Source: Butyrivibrio sp.
GTDB taxonomy: Bacteria; Bacillota; Clostridia; Lachnospirales; Lachnospiraceae
Reading direction: 5' to 3'
Assembly (NCBI GenBank): GCA_017615275.1
Contig: JAGAAO010000066.1
Location: 62,001-126,000 of the forward strand
Length of the DNA stretch: 64,000 bases
Shown here: positions 9,611 to 19,282 of the stretch, in pieces
How the letters are laid out: every line of letters begins with the position of its first letter
Position numbering within the stretch: the stretch's first letter is position 1
Notes under the pieces: generated by a model
Database searches by the model: none
Seen by the model: the letters and a program-made list of their open reading frames with translations, nothing else
What the model was told of the DNA's origin: nothing
Translations under genes and position numbers: made by a program

Positions 9611-10486
9611 TTATTTCTCCTTCATCTTATATACAGCGCTCCTGATCTTGTTGTATACGCCCGAAGTAACCTTACTCTCGGCAAGCTTGGTCCTTACTTT
9701 TGCAAGCGTCAGGACTCTTAGCATATCATATTTTCTTATCTGAGCACCTGTAAGATAGAGTTTTATTATTTCTTTTCTCTCCTCTTCGGAAAGCTTCCTG
9801 TTCTTATCGGAAAAACCTCCGCCCTCATAATCTGCGATTATACGGGGAATATAGGATGTAAAAGCCTTCTCCCTGTAATAGCATCTGAGGAACTGCTCAT
9901 AATCGGCTCTGACTTTGTATCTAAGCTCAAACGGATTGTTGTATATAAGCCTCTCATCGTAAAAACAAGCCTGATGAGAAGGAAGATTCCTGTAACAAGC
10001 GTAATCATCGATCTTAGGATTGGAATGAACCCTGTTTCCCGTCGAACAATCAAAAATATCACCGTAATAAATCGACGGAACTATAGTCCCGTTTTTGGCA
10101 TTTATATCTATGATGGCATCGTGAACATCCCTTAAGACATTCTCATCTCTGAATGTATCTCCGCAGTTCAAAAAGAAAATATATGAAGGAACCTCTCCTG
10201 TCTTTAATTCTTTTTGTCCAAGATTAGCAACTGCGATATTCATTGCATGATAGATGCCCGTGTCGCAGCTTTCCATAAGCGTGAGGTCTTTATCCTCCTC
10301 GTCATCCGTATATCCCACGTTGTATCGCGCCTTCAATTTCTCTATGGAGCCGTCCGTCGACATTCCGTCCTTAACAAAGATCCTGTATCCCGGGAAACTC
10401 TGCCTCTTCACACTCTCTATCGTCTCTATCAGCTTATCTCCGGCGTTATATGAAACTACAATTATGATAAAAAAAGGTCTTTTCAT
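9611..10486 (-). CDS. Family 2 glycosyltransferase (WcaE-like)
   Basis: 291 residues. IIIVVSYNAGDKLIETIES at the N-terminus, KDGMSTDGS at 39-47 and FLNCGDTF (the DxD position reads CGD) resemble colanic-acid WcaE-type GT2 enzymes, as does the later YYGDIFDC block. The C-terminal 60 residues are basic and may be membrane-peripheral. It starts 14 bp after the EpsG-like polymerase stop. Specificity unknown. Confidence 0.85.
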   Translation of the reverse strand: MKRPFFIIIVVSYNAGDKLIETIESVKRQSFPGYRIFVKDGMSTDGSIEKLKARYNVGYTDDEEDKDLTLMESCDTGIYHAMNIAVANLGQKELKTGEVPSYIFFLNCGDTFRDENVLRDVHDAIIDINAKNGTIVPSIYYGDIFDCSTGNRVHSNPKIDDYACYRNLPSHQACFYDERLIYNNPFELRYKVRADYEQFLRCYYREKAFTSYIPRIIADYEGGGFSDKNRKLSEEERKEIIKLYLTGAQIRKYDMLRVLTLAKVRTKLAESKVTSGVYNKIRSAVYKMKEK

Positions 10487-10500
10487 CGCGGTAAATCTCC

Positions 10501-11724
10501 TTAATATCCTCTCTCGGAAAGAGTCGGAGGCATTTCATCAAACAAAATAGTCTTATAGGGAAACAGCCTTGTTCCGGGCGCTCCTGCGTAGCTTCTCATA
10601 AATATCACAAAATACATAAAGCAACCGACCAAAACAAATGCCGTAATGATCTTCCTTCGTCTTTCATCCTTAACCGACATCAAAAGCGCCGGAACAAACA
10701 ATATATGTGTGATCGTAAGATAATAACCTATTCTTGACAGCATAGGCAAAAACGATCCGAAAATGTACAGCGCAAAAGCCATAATATTGCAGTGGAAATA
10801 GAACATGTTCTCCCTGTTTCCTTTTATGGCGCTATTGTACATATAAATCGACGCTGCAAGCACGAGCATGCACAACAATACATTGTACTTCTGTGCCCAA
10901 AGAGCTTTTATCATGCTCATTGATTCTTCATATTCCGTGCCTTCGTAAGTTGGATAGAGCCTCAGTGCAATTTCCATGTATACCTTGTTCAAGAACAGGC
11001 ATGACACGCAAAAAGCCCCACCGACAACATATATCCATCTCTTCCACTCCACGCTCGCGATAAAATAAAACACCAATATCACAAGAAGCGATCTGTGAAA
11101 AAGAGCTCCTACAGCCACGGCAAATATAAACCTCGGCCAGTCTTTTTTAATAACATACTCTATTGAATATAAAGCTATGGCATACGCCAGATAGTTGCGG
11201 ACAGTGCTCATCGATTGGAAATAATATCCAAGAAACATGAACATTGCGAAACTCACCGCAAACCACTTGCTCTGTCTCCACATTCCCTTCATAAAAAAAA
11301 GAACCGTAAAGAAAGCAAAAATAGCAAATATCAATACATAATTATCAAATCCGCTCAGGCGAAATACAAAATACGCCAGATAATTAAATCCAGGCTCCGT
11401 AGGAAAATCTTTTCCCGGATCTATAAGATACCACAAGCCTTCAAAAATACGATGTTCTTTACAGATTTTTACATAAGTATTGGAAAAGATAACGTGCATG
11501 TGCTCTACATACGTTCCGTAATCGTTTCCCACATTAAGCCTTAGTGCCGATACTCCAAAGAGTCCGAGAAATATAAGTGAAAGCGTGAAAACATTAATGG
11601 CGTCCTGCCTGGTCATTCCTCTGTGAATAAACAAGCTCCCGTCATACGCGTTATTTACAGTATTCTTTTTTATAAGCAATACCAAAGAAAGTACTGCCGC
11701 AGTCAATGTCAAATAAACAATCAT
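10501..11724 (-). CDS. epsG: EpsG/Wzy-type polysaccharide polymerase
   Basis: 407 residues with about eleven hydrophobic helices. The block LRLNVGNDYGTYVEHM after the second helix is the hallmark of the EpsG family, proposed to polymerise repeat units on the outside of the membrane. GDPG-like loops and an aromatic periplasmic loop (FPTEPGFNYLAY) agree. It directly abuts the upstream GT2 gene (one base apart). Being the only EpsG/Wzy-like protein seen, it is the likely polymerase of this operon. Confidence 0.8.
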   Translation of the reverse strand: MIVYLTLTAAVLSLVLLIKKNTVNNAYDGSLFIHRGMTRQDAINVFTLSLIFLGLFGVSALRLNVGNDYGTYVEHMHVIFSNTYVKICKEHRIFEGLWYLIDPGKDFPTEPGFNYLAYFVFRLSGFDNYVLIFAIFAFFTVLFFMKGMWRQSKWFAVSFAMFMFLGYYFQSMSTVRNYLAYAIALYSIEYVIKKDWPRFIFAVAVGALFHRSLLVILVFYFIASVEWKRWIYVVGGAFCVSCLFLNKVYMEIALRLYPTYEGTEYEESMSMIKALWAQKYNVLLCMLVLAASIYMYNSAIKGNRENMFYFHCNIMAFALYIFGSFLPMLSRIGYYLTITHILFVPALLMSVKDERRRKIITAFVLVGCFMYFVIFMRSYAGAPGTRLFPYKTILFDEMPPTLSERGY

Positions 11725-12549
11725 TTATGTCTTCCTTAATCTGTTCCCCTCACCGATCCCGGATAAAAGGAGCATAAAGCTTTTAAGAAGTCCTTTTTCC
11801 CTGCACATTTCTTTTCTGTTCTTAATAAGATATCTAAGCCCCAGAATTCTTGCATACTTTCCGTACAGAAACGCATATAAAACGCCTCTGTCAAAAAAGA
11901 ATTTATCGGTGTATCCCTTAAACCATGTGGATTCTCCTGATTCTTCATAACCAAGCGCAACGGGCGTTCTGAATAATTTAAGTCCCGCCTTCAGACAATC
12001 ATGCAGAAACAGACTGTCCTCGCCGTTCATATAGGGAGCTCCGCCCCCAAACAAAAGAGAGTACTTAACTCCGCTTTCCACAAGTTTTTCTCTCCTTGCA
12101 GCTATCGCATACGCAGGGTATCTTCCGTAATTCTTCCATGTCACAGGCGCAAAATCTTCATTCCAGTAGGTCTCTCTGCCTTCCTGCGCCTTAACATTAA
12201 AAAGAATGATATCCGCATCCGGATGAGCATCAAATTCTTTCTCTATCTTATCCGAATATCCTCTATCATAAACAATATCATCGTCGCCAAAGTGGATAAG
12301 TTCACTGTCGGCGCCTGCCAGTGCAGTATTCCTCGAAAGGCCGACGCCCTTCTCCAATCTCTCAAACGCCCGGATTTTCTTACCGTCCACCTCGAAAACT
12401 TCATCCCTTGATGAACCGTCGCGTCCGATTATCTGATTAACTATGACTGCATCCGTCTCAATATTCATTTTAACCGGGAGTTCGTGTACATCCTTATTAA
12501 CAGATGACACCAATATCTGCAATCTTCCGGACATTCTTCCTCCCATCAT
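11725..12549 (-). CDS. Family 2-like glycosyltransferase
   Basis: About 274 residues. LQILVSSVNKD is the first strand, GVGLSRNTALAGADSELIHFGDDDIVYD holds the GT-A acidic motif (GDDD), and a GGGAPYMNGEDSLFLHD block gives the catalytic-base region. This architecture is common in Firmicute exopolysaccharide clusters. ATG at 12549 overlaps the Wzz stop (ATGA); an ATG at 12534 sits four bases after GGGAGG and is a good alternative. The C-terminal RLRKT tail is basic. Specificity unknown. Confidence 0.8.
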   Translation of the reverse strand: MMGGRMSGRLQILVSSVNKDVHELPVKMNIETDAVIVNQIIGRDGSSRDEVFEVDGKKIRAFERLEKGVGLSRNTALAGADSELIHFGDDDIVYDRGYSDKIEKEFDAHPDADIILFNVKAQEGRETYWNEDFAPVTWKNYGRYPAYAIAARREKLVESGVKYSLLFGGGAPYMNGEDSLFLHDCLKAGLKLFRTPVALGYEESGESTWFKGYTDKFFFDRGVLYAFLYGKYARILGLRYLIKNRKEMCREKGLLKSFMLLLSGIGEGNRLRKT

Positions 12550-13670
12550 TTAACTCTGTAATATCTCTTTATAAATTTAAGATCCGCACGGGAAAAAACG
12601 ATACCAAATATGGGACACTCATGCTTCTGAAGCTGTGAGATAAGATGTTCCGTCATTGTTGCATTACGCTTTCCGTAAGGCACAGACAAAATAACACCGT
12701 CTGCCGTTCCTATATTTCTGTAGTTTTCAAGCACCTTGCCCGGAACAGACAAAGCGGTAACCTTCTCAAGGCTGCTCTCAAACTCACTTCCGATCACTTT
12801 TTTAAGTGACTCCAGATCTTTCTCCGAAGCCGAAGCACTGTCCACGGAATCCGTCGAGATAAAAACAGTACGGTCTGCGCCCGCTACATATTTCTCATAA
12901 GAAGCGGAAAGCTCGTTTCTGAAAATCTCGTTTTTCTCATCATCTTTAAATAAGATACCAAGAACAGGAAGTCCGTATCTATTTTCACAATCTTCGGGAA
13001 CAAAAATTGCTTCATCAATCCCCGAAAAGATCATAAGCGCAAAGAATGTAAGAATAATAAATGCAACCGCGCCCACAATCGTAGCGACGCCAAGTCTTTG
13101 ATCTGTCGAAATCACCTTTACGGGATCGGTCTGAATTACCCAGATCGACTCATAGGGATTGCCTTTCTTGGGATCGAAGTTCTCGCCGAATGCTGTAAGA
13201 CCTGTAAGCATTGCACTTGTTATTTTTTCAACCTTATCGGGATCGCTGTTGGTCACTACTACATGCATGAATCTTTTATCTGACGGAAGCTCGATCTCGG
13301 TGGAAGCGATAACTTCTTCCTTTGTGATCTCAGGTGCTGTTTTCTGTAACTCTTCCATCACCGGATTCATAACATATACGTCTGTTGTGAGAATATCATT
13401 GTTCCATGTATATGCATTGTATGAATTATCAAGCATTTCGATCAGCTTCTCACTGTCTGTCGAATACGAATATGAGAGGCAAAGCTTGGATGTACATTCA
13501 TACATCTTCCCGGGGCCGAACGTAACAGTGACAAGCAGATATAATCCTGCTCCAATAAGCGCTCCCACTACAGCCGCTACGGGAAGTATCCATAACTTAC
13601 CAAGAAGTCTCAGATAAAAACATCTGAGGTTTAATGTTTCATTTGTATATTTGTTGTATGATTTCTCCAT
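12546..13670 (-). CDS. Wzz/YveK-type chain-length regulator with degenerate BY-kinase domain
   Basis: 374 residues. Two helices (about 26-50 and 193-216) flank an external domain of about 140 residues, the Wzz topology. After helix 2 comes PEDCENRYGLPVLGILF, the usual linker to a bacterial tyrosine kinase, then about 125 residues shaped like one: EIFRNELSASYEKY, DRTVFISTDS, GTADGVILSVPYG, FGIVFSRAD. The Walker A GKST loop expected after the FISTDS strand is absent and there is no tyrosine cluster, so this is a pseudo-kinase. No separate kinase (YwqD/CpsD) is visible in the window. It probably sets polymer length with the EpsG-like protein. Confidence 0.8.
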   Translation of the reverse strand: MEKSYNKYTNETLNLRCFYLRLLGKLWILPVAAVVGALIGAGLYLLVTVTFGPGKMYECTSKLCLSYSYSTDSEKLIEMLDNSYNAYTWNNDILTTDVYVMNPVMEELQKTAPEITKEEVIASTEIELPSDKRFMHVVVTNSDPDKVEKITSAMLTGLTAFGENFDPKKGNPYESIWVIQTDPVKVISTDQRLGVATIVGAVAFIILTFFALMIFSGIDEAIFVPEDCENRYGLPVLGILFKDDEKNEIFRNELSASYEKYVAGADRTVFISTDSVDSASASEKDLESLKKVIGSEFESSLEKVTALSVPGKVLENYRNIGTADGVILSVPYGKRNATMTEHLISQLQKHECPIFGIVFSRADLKFIKRYYRVK

Positions 13671-13679
13671 GAATCTGCG

Positions 13680-15092
13680 TTATCCTTCTTTTTTGGCTGT
13701 AATCTGATTCTCCTCAACTCCCTCGGTACTGTCCGGAGTAACAAGAATCTTTGGCGTCAGCATTAAAAGCTTTATGTCAAGCCAGATCGAATAATTCTCG
13801 ATGTATGTAAGATCGAGCTTAAGCTTGTCATAAGGCGTTGTATTGTACTTACCGTAAACCTGCGCATATCCGGCAAGTCCGGCTTTAACTCTTGTTCTGA
13901 ACGCAAACTCAGGCATATCCTCGAGATACTGCTTCATGATCTCAGGTCTCTCGGGTCTCGGGCCTATAAAGCTCATATCTCCCTTAAGGATATTGAAGAA
14001 CTGAGGAGTCTCATCAAGTCTGCATTTTCTTATAAATTTTCCTATAGGTGTAATTCTTGAATCATTCTTGGACGCAAGTCTTGCCACACCGTCTTTTTCA
14101 GCGTCAATTCTCATGCTTCTGAATTTCATAAGAGTAAATTCACGCCTGTCCTCCGTGCAGCGGACCTGCCTGTAAAGAATGGGGCCTCCGTCGCTAAGCT
14201 TGATAATGATCGCTACTATGATCATAGGTATCATAAATACTATGAGCAAAATAAGTGCAAGTACTATATCAAACACTCTTTTTATAAATCTCTGTTCAAG
14301 CTTGATAGAATAGTCCCTGAGCAAAAGAACCGGCGTATCGAAAAGGTGTAGCTGCTCGGAGCCTTTTAAAAGTACATCTGTTATCTTTGGCATGACATAT
14401 ATTCTGATATCTTTTCCGTAACAGTACTTTACAAGGCCGTTTCTGAATTCGCTTGGAACGTCCCAGATAATAACACCGTCATATCCCTTTAAACATTCTT
14501 CATAAACCTTGTCTATTCCCTCGGAAATATTGATCTGTTTGACAATCTGATATTTGTCTTCTCTTGTCATGAATTTGCTTATGATATCCTTGGCATCATA
14601 CTCTCCGTTGACAAGAAGGAGATTCCTCGGGCGAAACATTTTTCTGTAAACAATGTTAGTTATATGAGCCCATGCAAAAGAAACGATCAGCTGAAAAATC
14701 CATGTTTCTATAAGCGGTAAGACGGGAAGAATCTCACGTGTACCTCTTATAAGTGTCATGATCAGAAATTCGAAAAAATTGCCCAAAAACAGCGCAAATA
14801 TTTGAGACAAAAATACATCCACCGCCTTGAGATATCCTATTTTCAGTCCGCCGTATGTATTTAAAAAGAAAAATAGTACACCAAAGTATACCGCAAGTAT
14901 CATTACATGTCCCCAGAATGTATATAAGGGACCGTATCCTATAAACTCTTTAAGTTTACTGTATTTGGGGCCGCTTATAAACGGACTGTATACTCTAAAC
15001 CACGCCACCGCAAATATGGCTACATGCATACAAAGTCCAATGAAGGCCAGAAATAATACAGTTATTCTTCTAAGTGTTTCGCTTTTATTCAT
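13680..15092 (-). CDS. Polyprenyl glycosylphosphotransferase (initiating sugar-1-phosphate transferase)
   Basis: 470 residues of WbaP/WcaJ type. Four N-terminal helices, a nucleotide-binding-like central domain (RNLLLVNGEYDAKDIISKF), then a re-entrant helix and the catalytic domain: KRVFDIVLALI, GPILYRQVRC, FTLMKFRSM, RITPIGKFIRKCRLDE and MSFIGPRPERPE. These are the diagnostic blocks of the family that moves a hexose-1-phosphate onto undecaprenyl phosphate to begin each repeat unit. It lies early in the operon, 17 bp after a GT2. Confidence 0.93.
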   Translation of the reverse strand: MNKSETLRRITVLFLAFIGLCMHVAIFAVAWFRVYSPFISGPKYSKLKEFIGYGPLYTFWGHVMILAVYFGVLFFFLNTYGGLKIGYLKAVDVFLSQIFALFLGNFFEFLIMTLIRGTREILPVLPLIETWIFQLIVSFAWAHITNIVYRKMFRPRNLLLVNGEYDAKDIISKFMTREDKYQIVKQINISEGIDKVYEECLKGYDGVIIWDVPSEFRNGLVKYCYGKDIRIYVMPKITDVLLKGSEQLHLFDTPVLLLRDYSIKLEQRFIKRVFDIVLALILLIVFMIPMIIVAIIIKLSDGGPILYRQVRCTEDRREFTLMKFRSMRIDAEKDGVARLASKNDSRITPIGKFIRKCRLDETPQFFNILKGDMSFIGPRPERPEIMKQYLEDMPEFAFRTRVKAGLAGYAQVYGKYNTTPYDKLKLDLTYIENYSIWLDIKLLMLTPKILVTPDSTEGVEENQITAKKEG

Positions 15093-15109
15093 AAAAACCT
15101 CAGCAATCT

Positions 15110-15856
15110 TTATAGTCTTCTAAGTGTCGCTCTTACAGCCCATCCGCAAAAATAAAACATTGATTCGGGAACCGAAAGCCCCGCTATATTTCTGTAAAGG
15201 AACCAGATTCTCTCTATTGCCTGAAACTTATTTGATGAAAGCGACTTGCCCGGTCTTCTGTACACGGTAAGATTCTCATCGAGACCGTATCCGGTTATTC
15301 CGCTTTTCAGAATTCTCCACCAGGTTGCCGTATCTTCACTCGGAACCTGTGGCATATGTATTATCTCCATGTCGATCTTTTCAGTATCGAACATGACTGT
15401 ACTTGTAAATATGACAGTCCTTGAAAGTGCCTGTCTGTATTTAATAGTTTCCGGAACATGAACGATCCTGCCTGTAGGATTTGCCGCCTCATCTCCAAAC
15501 TCATAGGAATGAAAAGAAAAAGCTGCTCCCGTTCTCTCCATGAAATCTATCTGCTTTTCCAGCTTATCCGGCATCCAGATATCATCCGCGTCAAGAAAAG
15601 CTATGTATCTTCCCGCCGATGCGTCGATTCCTGCATTTCTGGCTTCTGCCGCACCGCCGTTTATCTCTTTTCGTATCAGTTTGATTCTCTTTCCGGTTGA
15701 CTCGATCACGTCCGAAATAACCGCCGAACTTCCGTCAACCGATGCATCGTCAACAAGAATAAGTTCCCAATCCTTGTAAGTCTGCTCACACACCATCTCT
15801 ATGGTGTTTCTGATATATCTTGCCGCGTTATACACGGGTACTACTATGCTTACCAT
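15110..15856 (-). CDS. Family 2 glycosyltransferase
   Basis: 248 residues. MVSIVVPVYNAARYI, LVDDASVDGS, GGAAEARNAG and FLDADDIW are all present, giving a standard inverting GT2 with intact acidic motifs. Its ATG overlaps the stop of the upstream gene by one base. The C-terminal FYFCGWAVRATLRR may be membrane-peripheral. Specificity unknown. Confidence 0.9.
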   Translation of the reverse strand: MVSIVVPVYNAARYIRNTIEMVCEQTYKDWELILVDDASVDGSSAVISDVIESTGKRIKLIRKEINGGAAEARNAGIDASAGRYIAFLDADDIWMPDKLEKQIDFMERTGAAFSFHSYEFGDEAANPTGRIVHVPETIKYRQALSRTVIFTSTVMFDTEKIDMEIIHMPQVPSEDTATWWRILKSGITGYGLDENLTVYRRPGKSLSSNKFQAIERIWFLYRNIAGLSVPESMFYFCGWAVRATLRRL

Positions 15857-16797
15857 TAAATTTCCTCTTTAACTATATATAAAGGACGCTTTTTTACTTC
15901 GAGATATGTCTTTGAGAGATACTGTCCCAATATTCCCACGCACAGAAGCTGTACTCCGCTGACAAACAGGATGATACAGACTGTAGATGCCCATCCATCA
16001 ACCTGGTTGGGATCTCCGCCCAGAATGCACTGTCTCACAATAATGAATATTATGAAGAACACTGTCACAAGGCAGAGCAACAATCCTACAAATGAAGCTA
16101 TTGCAAGCGGAATCGTTGAAAATGCCACTATTCCGTCAAGCGCATATAAAAACAGCTTCCAAAAAGACCACTTTGTTTCGCCTTTTTTTCTCTCAACGTT
16201 CTCAAATTCTATCCATTTATTCTTAAAGCCAACCCAACCGAATATTCCCTTGGAAAATCTATTGTATTCTTCCATGGAAAGTACCGCGTTGACAAATCTT
16301 CGGTTCATAAACCTGTAATCTCTCGCACCGTCAACAATCTCAGCCTTGGACATCTTGTTGATAATCTTGTAGAATCTTCTTGCAAAAATGGATCTGATCA
16401 ACGGTTCGCCCTTTCTGTCCACTCTTCTTGTGGCAACGCTGTCATATCCCTCTTCTGCAACCGCTTTGTACATTTCAGGAAGAAGCGCCGGAGGATCCTG
16501 AAGATCGCAATCCATTACAACAACATAATCGCCTTCTGCCTTCTTAAGTCCTGCGTAGATCGCAGCTTCTTTTCCAAAGTTTCTGGAAAAGCTTACGAGT
16601 TTAACTCTTTCATCTGTTTTATGAAGCTCCCTGACCTCTTTTTCTGTCTCATCAAACGATCCGTCATCTACATAGATGATCTCGATCTCAACATCATGTT
16701 CCTTGAAATAGTTCCCGGTCTTGATTATTTCATCGTAAAAATCACGGATATTCTCTTGTTCGTTGTAACAAGGAACTATTACGCTCAGAAGTTTCAT
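15856..16797 (-). CDS. DPM1/GtrB-type polyprenyl-phosphate glycosyltransferase
   Basis: 313 residues from the ATG at 16797, nine bases after GGAG; a longer frame upstream has no supporting site and runs through the promoter. GT2 catalytic domain with SVIVPCYNEQ, YVDDGSFD, SRNFGKEAA and MDCDLQDPP, then two C-terminal helices (about 225-300) as in GtrB/YkoT/ArnC. Such enzymes load a sugar onto polyprenyl phosphate, the donor for GT-C transferases. Two GT-C-like genes follow in the same operon. First gene behind the promoter at 16865-16893. Confidence 0.88.
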   Translation of the reverse strand: MKLLSVIVPCYNEQENIRDFYDEIIKTGNYFKEHDVEIEIIYVDDGSFDETEKEVRELHKTDERVKLVSFSRNFGKEAAIYAGLKKAEGDYVVVMDCDLQDPPALLPEMYKAVAEEGYDSVATRRVDRKGEPLIRSIFARRFYKIINKMSKAEIVDGARDYRFMNRRFVNAVLSMEEYNRFSKGIFGWVGFKNKWIEFENVERKKGETKWSFWKLFLYALDGIVAFSTIPLAIASFVGLLLCLVTVFFIIFIIVRQCILGGDPNQVDGWASTVCIILFVSGVQLLCVGILGQYLSKTYLEVKKRPLYIVKEEI

Positions 16798-16864
16798 ATT
16801 CTTTTTCTCCAACTCATACTTACATTTTAGACTTAAACTGTACAAATGCGCAGTCCTATTCAAT

Positions 16865-16893
16865 ATTTTACACTTAAAGCGCCTGTCTTTCAA
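16865..16893 (-). promoter_or_regulatory. Sigma-A promoter of the polysaccharide operon
   Basis: Reading the minus strand: TTGAAA (16893-16888), 17 bases, TAAAAT (16870-16865). This is a near-consensus vegetative promoter with a leader of about 60 bases before the first gene at 16797. No other promoter this good was seen in the tight run of genes down to position 1. Confidence 0.65.
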
Positions 16894-17020
16894 CGAACAA
16901 AATATCATATCACATCTCATCAGGCAAAGAACAAAGGCTTGGAACTGTATAATTTTTCGCTATCAACAAATCTCACATTTTCCCTGATGTTCACCTAAGC
17001 ACATGCTAATTTGTGGTGTA

Positions 17021-17050
17021 TTAGGAAAAATTGATAAATTGTGATAAAAT
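17021..17050 (+). promoter_or_regulatory. Candidate promoter of gmd-fcl
   Basis: TGATAAAAT ending at 17050 is an extended -10 (TGN before TAAAAT). A weak -35 TTAGGA lies 18 bases upstream. It is 46 bases from the gmd ATG and divergent from the polysaccharide operon promoter. The rest of the 299-bp gap between the two operons is AT-rich with no gene seen. Confidence 0.5.
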
Positions 17051-17096
17051 ATACACTTAGTGAAAAAAGAATAAACAATAATTTTTAGGAGTATTT

Positions 17097-18188
17097 ATGA
17101 ATAAAATTGCACTTATCACAGGAATTACAGGACAGGACGGTTCCTACCTCGCAGAGTTTCTTTTGGAAAAAGGATATGACGTTCACGGTATCATCAGAAG
17201 ATCTTCGGTAGACTACCGTGAAAGAATAGCACATCTTGAGGGTAAGCCTCATTTTCACCTCCACTACGGAGATCTCGGTGATTCAATGAGCATCATCGGT
17301 GTAATTTCAAAAGTTCGTCCCACAGAGATTTACAACCTTGCAGCTCAGTCACATGTTCAGGTTTCTTTTGATTCTCCTGAATTTACAGCTGACGTTGACG
17401 CTGTAGGTGTTACAAGAATATTGGAAGCTGTCCGCCAGTGCAGTCTCGCAGATTCCTGCAGAATATATCAGGCATCCACATCCGAGCTTTACGGTAAGGT
17501 TGAGGAAGTTCCTCAGAACGAGAACACACCTTTCCATCCCTACAGCCCTTACGCTGTTGCCAAGCTCTACGGATACTGGATCATCAAAGAGTACAGAGAA
17601 GCTTACAACATGTTCTGCTGCTCAGGAATCCTCTTTAACCACGAGTCAGAGCGCCGCGGAGAGACATTCGTTACACGTAAGATCACTCTCGCCGCTTCAA
17701 GAATCGCACAGGGCAAGCAGGATAAGCTTTATCTCGGCAATCTATCAAGTCTCAGAGACTGGGGATATGCTAAAGATTACGTTGAATGCATGTGGCTCAT
17801 TCTTCAGAATGACAAGCCCGAAGATTTCGTTATAGCAACAGGTGTACAGCATTCAGTTCGTGAATTCGCTCAGCTTGCTTTCCACTACGCAGGAATCGAG
17901 CTTGAATTCAAGGGCGAAGGCGAGGACGAGAAAGGTTATGACAAGGCTACAGGCAAGGTACTCGTTGAAGTATCACCCGACTTCTACCGTCCTACAGACG
18001 TTGTAAACCTTTGGGGTGATCCCACAAAGGCAAAAGAGAAACTTCATTGGAACCCTCAGACCACATCTTTCGAAGAACTCGTTAAGATCATGGTCGAGCA
18101 TGACATGAAAAAAGTTGCAACAGAAAGAGCAAGCGAGCACGTCAAATTCAATCTTGCAGAATTCCTCGAAAAGGGAATCGACAAATAA
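17097..18188 (+). CDS. gmd: GDP-mannose 4,6-dehydratase
   Basis: 363 residues. [19 protein letters not shown] is the NAD(P)-binding start, [12 protein letters not shown] supplies the SDR YxxxK pair, and the protein is near full length for Gmd throughout ([27 protein letters not shown]). It converts GDP-D-mannose to GDP-4-keto-6-deoxymannose in the cytoplasm. TAGGAG lies seven bases before the ATG. It forms an operon with fcl 19 bp downstream, giving GDP-L-fucose, probably for the adjacent glycan operon. Confidence 0.97.
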   Translation: MNKIALITGITGQDGSYLAEFLLEKGYDVHGIIRRSSVDYRERIAHLEGKPHFHLHYGDLGDSMSIIGVISKVRPTEIYNLAAQSHVQVSFDSPEFTADVDAVGVTRILEAVRQCSLADSCRIYQASTSELYGKVEEVPQNENTPFHPYSPYAVAKLYGYWIIKEYREAYNMFCCSGILFNHESERRGETFVTRKITLAASRIAQGKQDKLYLGNLSSLRDWGYAKDYVECMWLILQNDKPEDFVIATGVQHSVREFAQLAFHYAGIELEFKGEGEDEKGYDKATGKVLVEVSPDFYRPTDVVNLWGDPTKAKEKLHWNPQTTSFEELVKIMVEHDMKKVATERASEHVKFNLAEFLEKGIDK

Positions 18189-18207
18189 AGAAAGAAGGAC
18201 ACGCGTT

Positions 18208-19152
18208 ATGATGGAAAAGAATGACAAAATATATGTTGCAGGCCACAAGGGAATGGTTGGTTCCGCAATCGTAAGAGAACTTAAAGAACAGGGATATTTC
18301 AATATAGTAACAAGAACACATAAAGAGCTTGATCTTACAAGACAGGATCAGGTTGAGGAATTTTTCAGCAAGGAGCAGCCTGATTACGTATTCCTCGCTG
18401 CCGCAAAGGTAGGCGGAATAATGGGCAACTCTGAAGCTCTTGCCGATTTCATGTATGAGAACATGATCCTTGAAATGAACGTTATCCATGCAGCATGGAA
18501 GAACGGATGTAAAAAACTTGAGTTCCTCGGATCTTCATGTATCTACCCGAGAATGGCACCTCAGCCAATGAAGGAAGATTGCCTTCTGACATCTTCTCTT
18601 GAGAAGACAAACGAAGCTTATGCTCTCGCTAAGATCTCGGGACTTAAATACTGCGAATACTTAAACAAGCAGTACAAGACTGATTATATTTCCGTAATGC
18701 CCACAAATCTTTACGGACCTAATGATAACTATCATCCCACTCACTCTCATGTTCTTCCTGCACTTATCAGAAGATTCCATGAGGCAAAAGAGCAGAATCT
18801 CCCCTACGTAACATGTTGGGGCGACGGAAGTCCACTTAGAGAATTCCTCTATGTTGATGATCTCGCTAACCTCTGTGTTTTCCTTATGAACAACTACAGC
18901 GGCGATGAAACTGTAAACGCAGGAACGGGAAAAGAGCTCACAATCAAGGAGCTTACAGAAAAAGTCGCATCAATAATCGGTTATACCGGAGAAATCCGTT
19001 GGGATCCTTCAAAGCCAAACGGAACACCAAGAAAACTTCTCGATGTTTCCAAAGCCAAGGCTCTCGGATGGACATACAAGACCGAACTCGACGACGGTAT
19101 AAAACTTGCATATCAGGATTTCCTAAACAATCCTATGCGCGCAGAGAGATAA
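18208..19152 (+). CDS. fcl: GDP-L-fucose synthase (epimerase/reductase)
   Basis: 314 residues from ATG-ATG at 18208, nine bases after AAGGA; an upstream in-frame extension overlaps gmd and is unlikely. IYVAGHKGMVGSAIVREL, FLAAAKVGGIMGN, LGSSCIYPRMA, YALAKISGLKYCEY and TNLYGPNDNY are the family blocks of WcaG/Fcl. It completes GDP-L-fucose from the Gmd product. A strong terminator begins four bases after the stop. Confidence 0.97.
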   Translation: MMEKNDKIYVAGHKGMVGSAIVRELKEQGYFNIVTRTHKELDLTRQDQVEEFFSKEQPDYVFLAAAKVGGIMGNSEALADFMYENMILEMNVIHAAWKNGCKKLEFLGSSCIYPRMAPQPMKEDCLLTSSLEKTNEAYALAKISGLKYCEYLNKQYKTDYISVMPTNLYGPNDNYHPTHSHVLPALIRRFHEAKEQNLPYVTCWGDGSPLREFLYVDDLANLCVFLMNNYSGDETVNAGTGKELTIKELTEKVASIIGYTGEIRWDPSKPNGTPRKLLDVSKAKALGWTYKTELDDGIKLAYQDFLNNPMRAER

Positions 19153-19155
19153 AAC

Positions 19156-19208
19156 AAAGAAAAAGACCGATTTCAATCCATATCGGAATGAAATCGATCT
19201 TTTTCTTT
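19156..19208. terminator. Bidirectional terminator between fcl and the CAP gene
   Basis: Twenty-base arms 19156-19175 and 19189-19208 pair with one wobble around a 13-base loop. Each side is bounded by an A/T run (AAAGAAAAAG / CTTTTTCTTT), so the hairpin can end both fcl (+) and the convergent CAP gene (-). Confidence 0.85.
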
Positions 19209-19282
19209 AATTATTGAGCTTAATTCGCTCATATATATTTATGTGCCCAGTGTACTACACTAACTCTTCGGCACCATACCCC

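Noticed and set aside
4888..16797. Horizontal island boundary at the glycosyltransferase genes
   Set aside because: I see no integrase, tRNA or repeat at its ends, and base use looks like the surroundings by eye; not enough to claim transfer.
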